Positions 1 to 5,703 are shown, counted from the first letter of the stretch. The stretch: 14,237 bases of DNA from DATARH01 sp036008175 (GCA_036008175.1 DASYOB010000014.1:1-14237), one strand, 5' to 3'. Made by a program: numbers and translations. The notes: a model not told the origin generated them from the letters alone.

Positions 1-366
1 GCGGTCGTCATCGATGTGCCACCCTCAATACGCGCCTGTGCCCTCCTGGTGATCGAATAGATCTCGGTTGTGCGGTGCATTGTCTCCTATTGGCCGACTC
101 GGCCAATTCTCGGGCGCACCGTCAGCTTCCGCTTTGGGGCAGATCCGGCCCGACGCTGGGGAATGAAGCGAGCGAGTGCTATAGGTCCGGAATTGGCCGA
201 CTACTCAGGACAAAATGAATGACCGGTGTCAGCCGCATTTGGGTCATCCCAGGGCTTCGATCTGAGCCACCGCTATCCAGCCGGATGACGGACCTTCGAA
301 CATGCAGTGGAAGGCCGCGCCTTTCAGAATTATTGACTCGGAACACAGGCGCTGAACCTTTTCCAC
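1..366. other. Left-edge stretch without a recognisable gene
   Basis: I find no convincing coding region here on either strand. The open frames present are short, lack a ribosome-binding site and have no recognisable composition. The only clear structure is the palindrome at 89-107 and a second copy of its half-site near 191-201. The stretch lies downstream of the minus-strand membrane protein gene that ends at 367. It could hold that gene's terminator or the end of a gene outside the window, but no strong hairpin supports either. Confidence 0.5.
89..107. repeat. Perfect 19-bp palindrome, possible operator
   Basis: ATTGGCCGACTCGGCCAAT is a perfect inverted repeat with 9-bp arms around one central base. 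The half-site AATTGGCCGAC recurs at 191-201. A dyad of this length suits a dimeric repressor site (TetR/GntR size) or a partition-type site. No regulator gene lies next to it in the window, so the role is unknown. Confidence 0.6.
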
Positions 367-543
367 CTACGCACGAAACAGCGCGAAATAGACGACGTAC
401 ACCCAGCTCAAGACACCACCGATGATCGCCCACAGTATGGAGTGGTTGTTCGTGTACGAGATGGCGATCGCCAGCGCCGTGCCGAAGCTGGCGCCGTATT
501 TAGCCCCCTCTACGCGGATGTTGTATCGCGCGCGGCTATTCAT
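367..543 (-). CDS. Small membrane protein, 58 residues
   Basis: The minus-strand frame runs from ATG at 543 to TAG at 367 and encodes a 58-residue protein starting MNSRARYNIRVEGAKYGASF. A hydrophobic segment spans roughly residues 18-30 (ASFGTALAIAISY), and a second spans residues 36-56 (ILWAIIGGVLSWVYVVYFALF). A basic N-terminus and the pattern NNHSILWAIIGG...SWVYVVYFAL resemble small two-helix inner-membrane proteins often found in proteobacterial accessory regions. An AAGGG sequence lies at Shine-Dalgarno distance upstream of the ATG. The function is not known. It is transcribed opposite to the accessory genes to its right. The membrane character and start site make a real gene likely, but no enzymatic or binding motif is visible. 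Confidence 0.7.
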   Translation of the reverse strand: MNSRARYNIRVEGAKYGASFGTALAIAISYTNNHSILWAIIGGVLSWVYVVYFALFRA

Positions 544-606
544 CTGTGTTCGCCCTTGAGACAGCCTGCGTGACTATCCATGACTAAGTAATTCTACGGC
601 TAACAC

Positions 607-636
607 TTGAATTGACTGTAATAATCACCATCTAAA
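607..636 (+). promoter_or_regulatory. Possible sigma70-type promoter for the accessory series
   Basis: TTGAAT (607-612) and TCTAAA (631-636) are separated by 18 nt in a locally AT-rich patch inside GC-rich DNA. Each box matches the consensus at four of six positions. It is the only such patch upstream of the plus-strand accessory series. This is a guess from composition and spacing. Confidence 0.25.
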
Positions 637-637
637 A

Positions 638-659
638 GGTGGAGGCCGAGGCCTCCATC
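638..659 (+). promoter_or_regulatory. Leader hairpin upstream of the first accessory gene
   Basis: Positions 638-646 pair with 651-659 as nine base pairs including one G-T wobble, around a CGAG tetraloop. The hairpin lies just downstream of the possible promoter and 24 nt before the proposed ATG at 684. It buries a GGAGG sequence. It is not of the same shape as the two-hairpin leaders further right, because no second hairpin follows it. Confidence 0.4.
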
Positions 660-683
660 CCCCAACATCTCCGGATTACTGCC

Positions 684-893
684 ATGTACGATTACCCGTA
701 CGTGCTCGAGTTGCTGCGTGTCACAGCCGCCGATCTCCAGCGCCGTGCTCTGTCGAGCGAGAAGGAAAGGATCGCGCGCATGATCACGGAACGCACACTC
801 AGGAACCGAGCCCTTGCCATCACTCATCGCCTCTCGGGCATGGCCGAGCCGCAGCGGCAGCACTACGTCGCCGCGGCCGTCCGCCGCCTGTGA
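684..893 (+). CDS. Small basic protein of unknown function, 69 residues
   Basis: The frame from ATG 684 to TGA 893 encodes MYDYPYVLELLRVTAADLQR and continues as a charged, Arg-rich, predicted helical protein (SSEKERIARMITERTLRNRA, then LAITHRLSGMAEPQRQHYVA). A GTG at 639 in the same frame is an alternative start, but it lies inside the leader hairpin and has a poor ribosome-binding site. I prefer 684, although its Shine-Dalgarno is also weak. The stop codon directly abuts the hairpin that precedes the DUF932 gene, the same layout as the other small genes of this block. No domain is recognised. The helical, charged composition could suit a nucleic-acid or protein-binding accessory factor, but that is only a guess. 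Confidence 0.55.
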   Translation: MYDYPYVLELLRVTAADLQRRALSSEKERIARMITERTLRNRALAITHRLSGMAEPQRQHYVAAAVRRL

Positions 894-900
894 GCGCCGC

Positions 901-970
901 GCCCGCCCGGCCGTGTGCCGGTGCGGGCGTACGGCGTTGAGGGCACCCCCGCCCTCGACAGCCGAAAGGA
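901..970 (+). promoter_or_regulatory. Two-hairpin leader (copy A) before the DUF932 gene
   Basis: Hairpin 1 pairs 901-906 with 923-928 and 907-911 with 917-921, giving 11 pairs with one bulged T and loop CGTGT. It starts 7 nt after the preceding stop codon. Hairpin 2 pairs 936-944 with 951-959 (nine pairs, one wobble) around loop ACCCCC. The Shine-Dalgarno AAAGGA (965-970) follows, 8 nt before the ATG at 979. The arrangement recurs at 2632-2698, 4782-4841 and 5704-5764 with a related hairpin-2 loop. Confidence 0.6.
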
Positions 971-978
971 CACTACCC

Positions 979-2070
979 ATGACCACCCTGATGCAGGCGA
1001 GCCGGCAATGGGCCACCAGGCCCGCCGACGAGCGCTTCGTCTCGCTCTACGAGATGCAGGCCAAGATGCGCGAGCTTCGCGACCGAAGCGAGCAGGCCAC
1101 CCTCAGCACCCGCAAGCTCGCGGTGCTGCCGGACCCGGCCGATGACAAGCATCGCGGCCTGCTGATCGAGACGCGCGACGGATCGCTCGGCGGCTCCGCC
1201 GTCACGCCGACGCATTGGTCGTTCGGCCAGCTCTGCAGCCTCGCGGCGACCCCCTCTCCGGCGTCCTACTTCCGCGACAGCAGATTGCCGGCCGAGCTGA
1301 TCGCGGACGCGCTCAATTACAATCTGCGCTTCACCCGCGATGTCGACAGCATCAAGCTGCTCAGCACCCCGGACGAGCTGCGTGCTATCAACGGCCCCAA
1401 TTACGGCCGGATCTGGAACGCGGAGATCGTCGACATGCTGGTCGACGAGTTCGGCGACGGGGTGTCGGGCCACTGGCGGGTGCCAGGCGAGTTCAGCCGG
1501 CGGGTCACCGTCGATCGGGACAACACGACCCTCTATGCGAGCGATCGCAACATGTTCGTGTTTCTCGCCGACGAGGACCGCCGGATCGAGGTCGCCGGCC
1601 GCAACCTCGCCCGCGGGTTCTTCGTGTGGAACAGCGAGGTGGGCGACGACACGATCGGCGCCGGCTTTTTTCTGTTCGACTATGTCTGCAAGAACCGCAT
1701 CGTCTGGGGAGCGGACCAGTATACCGAGGCCCGCATCCGCCATACGAAGGGCGCCCCGGATCGGTGGCTCGAGGAGACCGCCCCCGTGCTCACCGAATAT
1801 GCCGAGGGCTCGCCCCGGCCGGTGCAGCAGGCGATCGAAGCCGCGCGCGAGCGGAAGCTCGCCGATGATCTCGACGCCTTCCTCGCCGGCCGGTTCGGCA
1901 AGCGCATGGTCGAGCCATTGAAGGCCATCCACGAAGTGGAAGAAGGCCGGCCGATCGAGACCGTGTGGGATGTGACGGTCGCCGCGACCGCGCACGCCCG
2001 CTCGATCCCGAACACCGACAAGCGCCTCGAAGTCGAGCGCGCCGCCGGCGGGCTGCTGAACGCCGCCTGA
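979..2070 (+). CDS. DUF932 domain protein (plasmid/phage type)
   Basis: This 363-residue protein starts at ATG 979 behind AAAGGA. Upstream in-frame codons run through the leader hairpins and are not part of the gene. It looks like the DUF932 family, widespread on plasmids, phages and integrative elements. Supporting features are the N-terminal part (residues 1-110) with PADDKHRGLLIETRDGSLGG and THWSFGQLCSLA, and the middle with LRAINGPNYGRIWNAEIV followed by SDRNMFVFLADEDRRIEV. The most conserved part is GFFVWNSEVGDDTIGAGFF...CKNRIVWG (about residues 213-245). A helical C-terminus (about 270-363) follows. The biochemical role of DUF932 is not established. No signal peptide or membrane segment is visible, so it should be cytoplasmic. 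It is the largest intact gene of the accessory series and supports a mobile-element origin. Confidence 0.92.
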   Translation: MTTLMQASRQWATRPADERFVSLYEMQAKMRELRDRSEQATLSTRKLAVLPDPADDKHRGLLIETRDGSLGGSAVTPTHWSFGQLCSLAATPSPASYFRDSRLPAELIADALNYNLRFTRDVDSIKLLSTPDELRAINGPNYGRIWNAEIVDMLVDEFGDGVSGHWRVPGEFSRRVTVDRDNTTLYASDRNMFVFLADEDRRIEVAGRNLARGFFVWNSEVGDDTIGAGFFLFDYVCKNRIVWGADQYTEARIRHTKGAPDRWLEETAPVLTEYAEGSPRPVQQAIEAARERKLADDLDAFLAGRFGKRMVEPLKAIHEVEEGRPIETVWDVTVAATAHARSIPNTDKRLEVERAAGGLLNAA

Positions 2071-2080
2071 CCTGAGCCTC

Positions 2081-2109
2081 ACCCCGACGTGCCACGCGCA
2101 TGCCGGGGT
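2081..2109 (+). promoter_or_regulatory. Intergenic hairpin (copy B) after the DUF932 gene
   Basis: Positions 2081-2086 pair with 2104-2109, and 2088-2092 with 2098-2102 (one wobble), around loop CACGC. It starts 10 nt after the DUF932 stop codon. A second hairpin between here and the next gene is weak: AGG-ATCAC-CCT at 2121-2131 has only three good pairs. No U-tract follows, so it is a poor intrinsic terminator. Confidence 0.45.
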
Positions 2110-2148
2110 CGAGGCGCCGCAGGATCACCCTCCGACGGAAACCCTGAC

Positions 2149-2346
2149 ATGAGCGACTTCCAGATCACCGATCAGGGCACGATCATCCTGGTCCGGCCGC
2201 TGAACGAAGCGGCACGCCAATGGCTCGACGAGAATGTCGTATCCGAGCCCTGGCAATGGGTCGACGGCGCGCTCTGCGCCGAGCCCCGCTTCGCCCGCGG
2301 TCTCATCGACGAGATCGCCGCGGCCGGTTTCGAGATCGGCAGTTGA
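2149..2346 (+). CDS. Small acidic protein of unknown function, 65 residues
   Basis: The frame from ATG 2149 to TGA 2346 encodes MSDFQITDQGTIILVRPLNE, then a segment with ARQWLDENVVSEPWQWVDGA and a C-terminus with PRFARGLIDEIAAAGFEIGS. An upstream GTG at 2089 is in frame but lies within the intergenic hairpin, so I use the ATG. A weak CGGAA Shine-Dalgarno sits about 7 nt before it. The pattern of a short beta-rich start (TIILVRPL) followed by two helices is familiar from small hypothetical proteins of alphaproteobacterial plasmids. No catalytic or metal-binding motif is visible. It is soluble and probably cytoplasmic. The neighbours suggest a cargo gene of the element, with no further clue to its job. 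Confidence 0.78.
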   Translation: MSDFQITDQGTIILVRPLNEAARQWLDENVVSEPWQWVDGALCAEPRFARGLIDEIAAAGFEIGS

Positions 2347-2360
2347 TCGGTGCCTCGCCT

Positions 2361-2413
2361 CCGCAGACCGCGCGTCTGCGGTGGCTGGGGCGTCGGAGAG
2401 CTAACGCTCTCCG
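2361..2413 (+). promoter_or_regulatory. Two-hairpin leader (copy C) without a clear gene after it
   Basis: Hairpin 1 pairs 2361-2368 with 2374-2381 around CGCGC. Hairpin 2 pairs 2394-2401 with 2406-2413 around TAAC. The flanking bases closely match copy D at 2632-2688: CCTCCGCAG, two or three variable bases, GCGCGTCTGCGG and then a GGGG-GTCG stretch are shared. The second stem differs completely in sequence but is preserved in pairing, which is good evidence that the RNA fold matters. Confidence 0.55.
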
Positions 2414-2596
2414 GTCTCGCCAAGGGCGTGCCCGGATCTGTTCCGCCCATGCCTTCAACGGATGCCAGGACTGCAGTGCGGCCGGCGGTGCTGTCCGAAC
2501 CAGGCGGACACCGGCCACACCTCCGTCGCGGCCTGGGACGGTCGCCGTTCGACCCGGCGCCGGCCGCCACCAGCGCATCGGACGAGATCAACCCAT

Positions 2597-2623
2597 CGGA
2601 GGCGCCCGCGCCCGGCGCCTCCG
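2597..2623 (+). terminator. GC-rich hairpin, possible terminator
   Basis: CGGAGGCGCC (2597-2606) and GGCGCCTCCG (2614-2623) form a perfect 10-bp stem around a 7-nt loop. No run of T follows, so intrinsic termination would be inefficient. It marks the end of whatever unit lies between leader copies C and D. Confidence 0.35.
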
Positions 2624-2631
2624 GCCCCTTG

Positions 2632-2698
2632 CCTCCGCAGGCTGCGCGTCTGCGGAGGCCGGGGTGTCGCAGCACTCCCGCTGCGACAAATGAAGGAG
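2632..2698 (+). promoter_or_regulatory. Two-hairpin leader (copy D) before the MGQY-type gene
   Basis: Hairpin 1 pairs CCTCCGCAG (2632-2640) with CTGCGGAGG (2650-2658), loop 9 nt. Hairpin 2 pairs TGTCGCAGC (2665-2673) with GCTGCGACA (2680-2688) around loop ACTCCC. Shine-Dalgarno AAGGAG (2693-2698) follows, 7 nt before ATG 2706. The CTCC in the loop is complementary to the GGAG of the Shine-Dalgarno, so a loop-to-ribosome-site contact is possible. Confidence 0.6.
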
Positions 2699-2705
2699 AC
2701 CCGAG

Positions 2706-3807
2706 ATGGGTCAATACCATCATCCCATCTGCATCGAAGCCGAAGAGGGGCTCAACCCGCATGGGATGGGCGTCGGCCTCAAGGAAGGCGAGCAGGGCTT
2801 TTCCCGGCCCTCGACGCCGAACGCGATGGTCGCGCTCGTCTCTTCCCGCGGCGGCAACATGCCGGCCGACTGCTCGCAGTCGCCGCTTGTTGGCCGCTGG
2901 GCCGGGAAGCGTGTCCTCGTCCAAGGCGACTACGCCGAGGACGGCGACATCCCCGGCTGGGACGGGCCGCCGCTCTCCAAGCTCTACGCGGCGATGACGC
3001 CGCAGGACGAGCGCGAGGGCGACGGCTACGAGGGCGTTCCTCTCTTCACGGACATCTCGCGCGAGGCCCGAGACTTTCTCGAGGGCGTCTGCAATGTCCG
3101 CTACTTCGACAAGGAACAGGTGCTCACCGACGGCGACCGCAACTCCCCGACCTACGGGCAGGCGGTGGTTCAGCACCGAGTGGGTGAAGGTGCGGCCTCT
3201 GGCCCGCGAGTTCGGCGGCTGTGGTGTCGCCGAATACGTGATCGACCCCTGCTACAAAGCCGAGGATCTGGAGTGGCTGAAACAACAAGGCATGCGTCCG
3301 GAGGACGTCATGCGGCCGCCCAGATCCGGCGACTGGCGTGGGTTGACGCCGGAGGAGATCGCGGACGGCCAACGCCGCGTGATCGTCAACCTCGACACGC
3401 TCGAATACGTCGACCCGATCAAATTCGGCCAGCTCCCCACGCTGGCCGGCATGGTCGCCCTGGCGCCGAAGGACCGCGATCTGCCCGCCCTGAAGAAGGC
3501 TGCGCCAAACAGCCGGCAGCTCGTGGACATCGCGGGCGGTCTCTTCGCCATGCTCTGCCACCGCGAGCGCCGCGGCGGCGGGGATCTCCCGGCCGAGAGC
3601 CTGGTTTTCCTCGGCGACGCGCGGAGCAAGAAGTCGCACCTGTTCAAGGGCGCGACCGATGTGAAGGGACGCTGGCGCGGCGGCCATATCCTCGGAACGG
3701 CGGAGATCCGCTGTGAGGACTGGCCCTCGACCGAAGAGGTGATCGAGCACGGCACCGACATCAGCGACAGGGTCATCCGCTATCTCGTCGCCGTCACTCA
3801 CTATTAA
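2706..3807 (+). pseudogene. MGQY-type plasmid protein, split by a +1 frameshift
   Basis: Two frames together form one protein. The first (from ATG 2706) reads MGQYHHPICIEAEEGLNPHG, then GRWAGKRVLVQGDY and PLFTDISREARDFLEG, up to SPTYGQ at 3161. After that its composition becomes Arg/Pro-rich noise. The second frame becomes protein-like exactly at TGG 3166 (WFSTEWVKVRPLAREFGGCG) and continues to TAA 3807. One extra base, a G near 3162-3165, separates them. Without it the product would be 366 residues with ...TYGQAWFSTEWVKV... across the join. The N-terminus (MGQY..., GRWAG.R....GDY, TDIS) resembles a family of unknown proteins I recall from plasmids and actinobacteria. The C-terminal half is not recognised. 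AAGGAG lies 7 nt before the ATG. The shift could be a true inactivating mutation, a sequencing error or, less likely, programmed frameshifting. Confidence 0.82.
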
Positions 3808-3813
3808 CCCCAA

Positions 3814-3843
3814 GCCCCGCCGGCCGTGCGCTGGCGGGGCTTT
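3814..3843 (+). terminator. Terminator-like hairpin after the MGQY-type gene
   Basis: Eleven pairs join 3814-3824 to 3830-3840 (one G-T wobble) around a 5-nt loop, followed by TTT. It lies 7 nt after the stop codon. About 43 bases from here to 3855 are nearly identical to 4238-4280, so it belongs to a repeated intergenic unit. Confidence 0.6.
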
Positions 3844-3844
3844 C

Positions 3845-3872
3845 GGGGTGTCAACCACAGGGAGGACACCCC
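3845..3872 (+). promoter_or_regulatory. Hairpin presenting the ribosome-binding site of the DUF5983-like gene
   Basis: GGGGTGTC (3845-3852) pairs perfectly with GACACCCC (3865-3872). The Shine-Dalgarno GGAGGA (3861-3866) lies across the loop and the first bases of the right arm, and the ATG starts at 3874. Opening or closing this stem should change ribosome access. The sister unit at 4270-4299 has the left arm but has lost the right one. Confidence 0.5.
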
Positions 3873-3873
3873 A

Positions 3874-4218
3874 ATGTCCAAACCGGAAATCAGAAAGTTC
3901 CTCACCGTCTCGGCGTCGCACCTGCCGCAGGATTTTGCCGACAGGCTTGATGACCAGGCCCGCAACGGCCGCGGCTTCCAGGACCGCGAGTTCTGCTTCT
4001 GGCCGTTTGCCGGCGAATACGGTTTCTTCCTGTATGCGCCGCAGAGACTGGCGCACGACATGAAGGACGCGTTCGACGATCTCGATCTGCCGGAAAGCGT
4101 TGGCAGGCTCCTCGCCTACGCCCGCCACGACCTCGGCTGCAGCTTCGTGCTGTTCGATGTCGATGGCGATGTGCTCGACGGCTTCGACACCTACGAGTCG
4201 GAAGAGCCGCTGCAATAG
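3874..4218 (+). CDS. DUF5983-like protein, 114 residues
   Basis: The protein starts at ATG 3874, 7 nt after GGAGGA. An upstream in-frame ATG lies inside the terminator hairpin and is rejected. It opens with MSKPEIRKFLTVSASHLPQD, the beta-strand plus STAH/SASH-like start I associate with DUF5983. It continues with FWPFAGEYGFFLYAPQRL (about residues 46-66) and ends with LAYARHDLGCSFVLFDVDGD and VLDGFDTYESEEP. The ending resembles the D.DG..idgLptY pattern of that family. The size (114 residues) fits. DUF5983 proteins occur on plasmids and integrative elements, and their function is unknown. No signal peptide is seen. The protein is acidic and probably cytoplasmic. It is flanked by two copies of the same terminator-leader unit, which suggests modular acquisition or duplication of gene cassettes. 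Confidence 0.8.
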   Translation: MSKPEIRKFLTVSASHLPQDFADRLDDQARNGRGFQDREFCFWPFAGEYGFFLYAPQRLAHDMKDAFDDLDLPESVGRLLAYARHDLGCSFVLFDVDGDVLDGFDTYESEEPLQ

Positions 4219-4238
4219 CTGACGCTTTCCGTACCTGA

Positions 4239-4265
4239 GCCCCGCCGGCCGCGCGCCGGCGGGGC
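4239..4265 (+). terminator. Terminator-like hairpin after the DUF5983-like gene
   Basis: GCCCCGCCGGC (4239-4249) and GCCGGCGGGGC (4255-4265) form a perfect 11-bp stem around CGCGC, followed by CTT. The copy at 3814-3840 differs at compensating positions in the stem, so pairing is kept. The shared sequence continues as TTCGGGGTGTCAAC downstream in both copies. Confidence 0.6.
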
Positions 4266-4299
4266 CTTCGGGGTGTCAACAACCCAAGAGGAGGGCAAC

Positions 4300-4542
4300 A
4301 TGCCCACCGAAGTTCATCTGCCCTATCTGGTGCCGGTCTGTGTCGTCGTCAGCAACGACGGTGACGGGCCGCGCATCGCTCGGGTCGTCGTCAATGACAA
4401 GGCGGATCTGAACCGCGGCGAGGCCTACACCGCCGCAGGCGAGCCGCTCTCGCATAGCGACCCCGCGATTGTCGAAGCCAAGCACCTGGTCGAACTCCAT
4501 CCCGGCGAGGCCGATTGGCCGGCCTGGGAGTTCGGCTGGTAG
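4300..4542 (+). CDS. Unknown protein, 80 residues
   Basis: The frame starts at ATG 4300 behind a strong GAGGAGGG (4288-4295) and ends at TAG 4542. The product begins MPTEVHLPYLVPVCVVVSND, then GPRIARVVVNDKADLNRGEA, and ends with PGEADWPAWEFGW. The first half is rich in beta-branched residues and looks like two or three strands; the C-terminal third is acidic with three Trp. No family is recognised. It is 18 nt upstream of the next gene with no hairpin between them, so the two are almost certainly co-transcribed. Both are small soluble proteins with strand-rich starts and may act together. Confidence 0.8.
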   Translation: MPTEVHLPYLVPVCVVVSNDGDGPRIARVVVNDKADLNRGEAYTAAGEPLSHSDPAIVEAKHLVELHPGEADWPAWEFGW

Positions 4543-4560
4543 GCGAGCGGGAGGAACATC

Positions 4561-4773
4561 ATGACAGATGACGCCGCCACTCGCCTGTACCGGGTGCGCT
4601 GGGAAATCGAGGTCGAGGCCGAGACGCCGCATGAGGCGGCGCAAAAGGCCCGCTTCTACCAGACGAAGCCCGGAACCACCGCGACCGTGTTCGAGGTCGC
4701 CGAGGTCCATCCCTATGCGGCCGGCCGTAACGGCCGGCCGGTCACGATCGACCTCACTCCCGAAGACGACTGA
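4561..4773 (+). CDS. Small protein with VEAETPHEAAQKAR-type motif, 70 residues
   Basis: ATG 4561 follows GGGAGGA (4549-4555) at 5 nt. The protein reads MTDDAATRLYRVRWEIEVEA, ETPHEAAQKARFYQTKPGTT, then ATVFEVAEVHPY and ends PVTIDLTPEDD. The pattern of a strand (YRVRWEIEVEA), a helix starting ETPHEAA, and a second strand (TATVFEV) is common in short alphaproteobacterial plasmid proteins. There the 'EVEA.sp.eAA..A' piece is the conserved core. The fold is likely a small alpha/beta domain. No active-site residues stand out and the function is unknown. It is co-transcribed with the 80-residue gene upstream and is followed by the hairpin pair that controls the DUF7227-like gene. Confidence 0.8.
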   Translation: MTDDAATRLYRVRWEIEVEAETPHEAAQKARFYQTKPGTTATVFEVAEVHPYAAGRNGRPVTIDLTPEDD

Positions 4774-4781
4774 GCCGACGA

Positions 4782-4841
4782 CCCCGCGGCGCCGCGCGCG
4801 CCCGGGGCCGCTCCATCGGCGGCATTCCGCCGCCGATGGAG
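4782..4841 (+). promoter_or_regulatory. Two-hairpin leader (copy G) sequestering a ribosome-binding site
   Basis: Hairpin 1 pairs 4782-4786 with 4803-4807 and 4788-4790 with 4800-4802, with one bulged C. Hairpin 2 is a perfect 12-bp stem (4811-4822 with 4830-4841), extendable to 13 bp, with loop ATTCC. Its right arm ends in GATGGAG, so the GGAG Shine-Dalgarno for ATG 4848 is fully base-paired. Translation should be low unless the stem is opened. The loop matches the other copies (GGC-ATTCC-GCC). Confidence 0.65.
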
Positions 4842-4847
4842 TACATC

Positions 4848-5696
4848 ATGAAATCACTGTTTGTTCCCGTCTCGCAGAACGCGAAGACCGGACCCATCCC
4901 CGCCTCGATCACCGAGCGGGGCTCATGCTGGTCCGGCTGCGCGCTCTATGACAAGGGCTGTTACGCCTTCTCCGGCGCCCTCGGCCATTTCTGGAAGGGA
5001 GTCTCAGACGGCACCCGCGGCGGCTCCTGGGACGAGCTCTGCGCCAAGGTCGCGAAGCTCCCCCGGCGCTCGCTGTGGCGATATGCCCAGGCCGGCGACC
5101 TGCCCGGCAGCGACGATGCGATCGACGAAGCTCTGCTATCGCAGCTGATCATCGCCAATCGCGGCAAGCGGGTGATTGCGTTCACGCACAAGCCCGTGCT
5201 GCCAGACACGGCGGTAGCAGCCTGCAACAAGCGCATCATCGCCGCCGCCAATACGGCCGGGTTCACGATCAACCTGTCGGCCAACAATGCAGCGGAAGCG
5301 GATGCGCTGGCCGATCTCAAGATCGGACCTGTCGCCACCATCCTGGCGCACGACCATGCGCGGCGAGCGGTGCGGCGCCGATCGAAGTCCCGGCCGGACG
5401 AGTGGGCGGAGACGATCGCCCAATGGCGCGACCGCATCGCCCGGCTGCCGACAAGGACACCGGGCGGACGCCGCATCGCGATCTGCCCGGCGACCTACAC
5501 CGACGCCACCTGCAAGTCGTGTGGCGCCTGCGCCGAGCCCCGCGAGGCCGTGATCGGCTTCCCGGCGCACGGTGCCTGGCGCATGGTCGAGAAGGCCACC
5601 GCCGCGCGCGACGTCCCGGTCGGCCAGAGCTGGGCCTTCCATGACCACCGGACGATGGCCGAGGTCATCGCCGACGAGAAGTCGCAAACAGCCTGA
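4848..5696 (+). CDS. DUF7227-like cysteine-rich protein
   Basis: I use ATG 4848, which has GGAG at 4838-4841. An ATG at 4836 is in frame but lies in the hairpin stem. The 282-residue product starts MKSLFVPVSQNAKTGPIPAS, the 'NAKTGPIP' signature of phage and plasmid proteins that I place in DUF7227. Two Cys groups stand out: C27-x3-C31-x6-C38 (GSCWSGCALYDKGCYA), and C213 with C222-x2-C225-x2-C228 (CKSCGACAEP). These could bind a metal or an Fe-S cluster. The middle has alternating strands and helices (KRVIAFTHKPVL, FTINLSANN, GPVATILAHD) as in a TIM-like barrel. The first Cys group plus CYA recalls DUF5131/Gp37-Gp68 phage proteins, but that kinship is an inference. The function is unknown. The protein is cytoplasmic, and its translation is probably gated by the preceding hairpin. 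Confidence 0.88.
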   Translation: MKSLFVPVSQNAKTGPIPASITERGSCWSGCALYDKGCYAFSGALGHFWKGVSDGTRGGSWDELCAKVAKLPRRSLWRYAQAGDLPGSDDAIDEALLSQLIIANRGKRVIAFTHKPVLPDTAVAACNKRIIAAANTAGFTINLSANNAAEADALADLKIGPVATILAHDHARRAVRRRSKSRPDEWAETIAQWRDRIARLPTRTPGGRRIAICPATYTDATCKSCGACAEPREAVIGFPAHGAWRMVEKATAARDVPVGQSWAFHDHRTMAEVIADEKSQTA

Positions 5697-5703
5697 CGCC
5701 TTC

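Larger units (their letters stand above)
2347..2705 (+). other. Gene-poor spacer with duplicated leaders and perhaps a decayed gene
   Basis: This 359-nt stretch holds leader copy C (2361-2413), a GC hairpin (2597-2623) and leader copy D (2632-2698). Between C and D, where a gene would be expected, no frame has both a sensible start and a protein-like composition. Two overlapping frames around 2440-2560 carry short Cys-containing runs: CSAHAFNGCQDCSAAG in one, then CCPNQADTGHTSVAAWDGR in the next. Joined, they could be the relic of a small Cys-rich protein broken by a frameshift. That reading is speculative. Confidence 0.4.

Noticed and set aside
179..433. 84-codon minus-strand frame and the overlapping plus-strand frame
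   Set aside because: Neither has a Shine-Dalgarno nor protein-like sequence, and the minus one conflicts with the better-supported 58-residue gene.
973..2082. Long minus-strand open frame opposite the DUF932 gene
   Set aside because: It mirrors the codon phase of a well-supported gene in GC-rich DNA, has no ribosome-binding site and an Arg/Gly/Ala-rich unfamiliar composition.
2462..3187. 241-codon plus-strand frame overlapping the MGQY-type gene start
   Set aside because: It is Arg/Pro-rich noise across leader hairpins; only its first residues might belong to a decayed gene.
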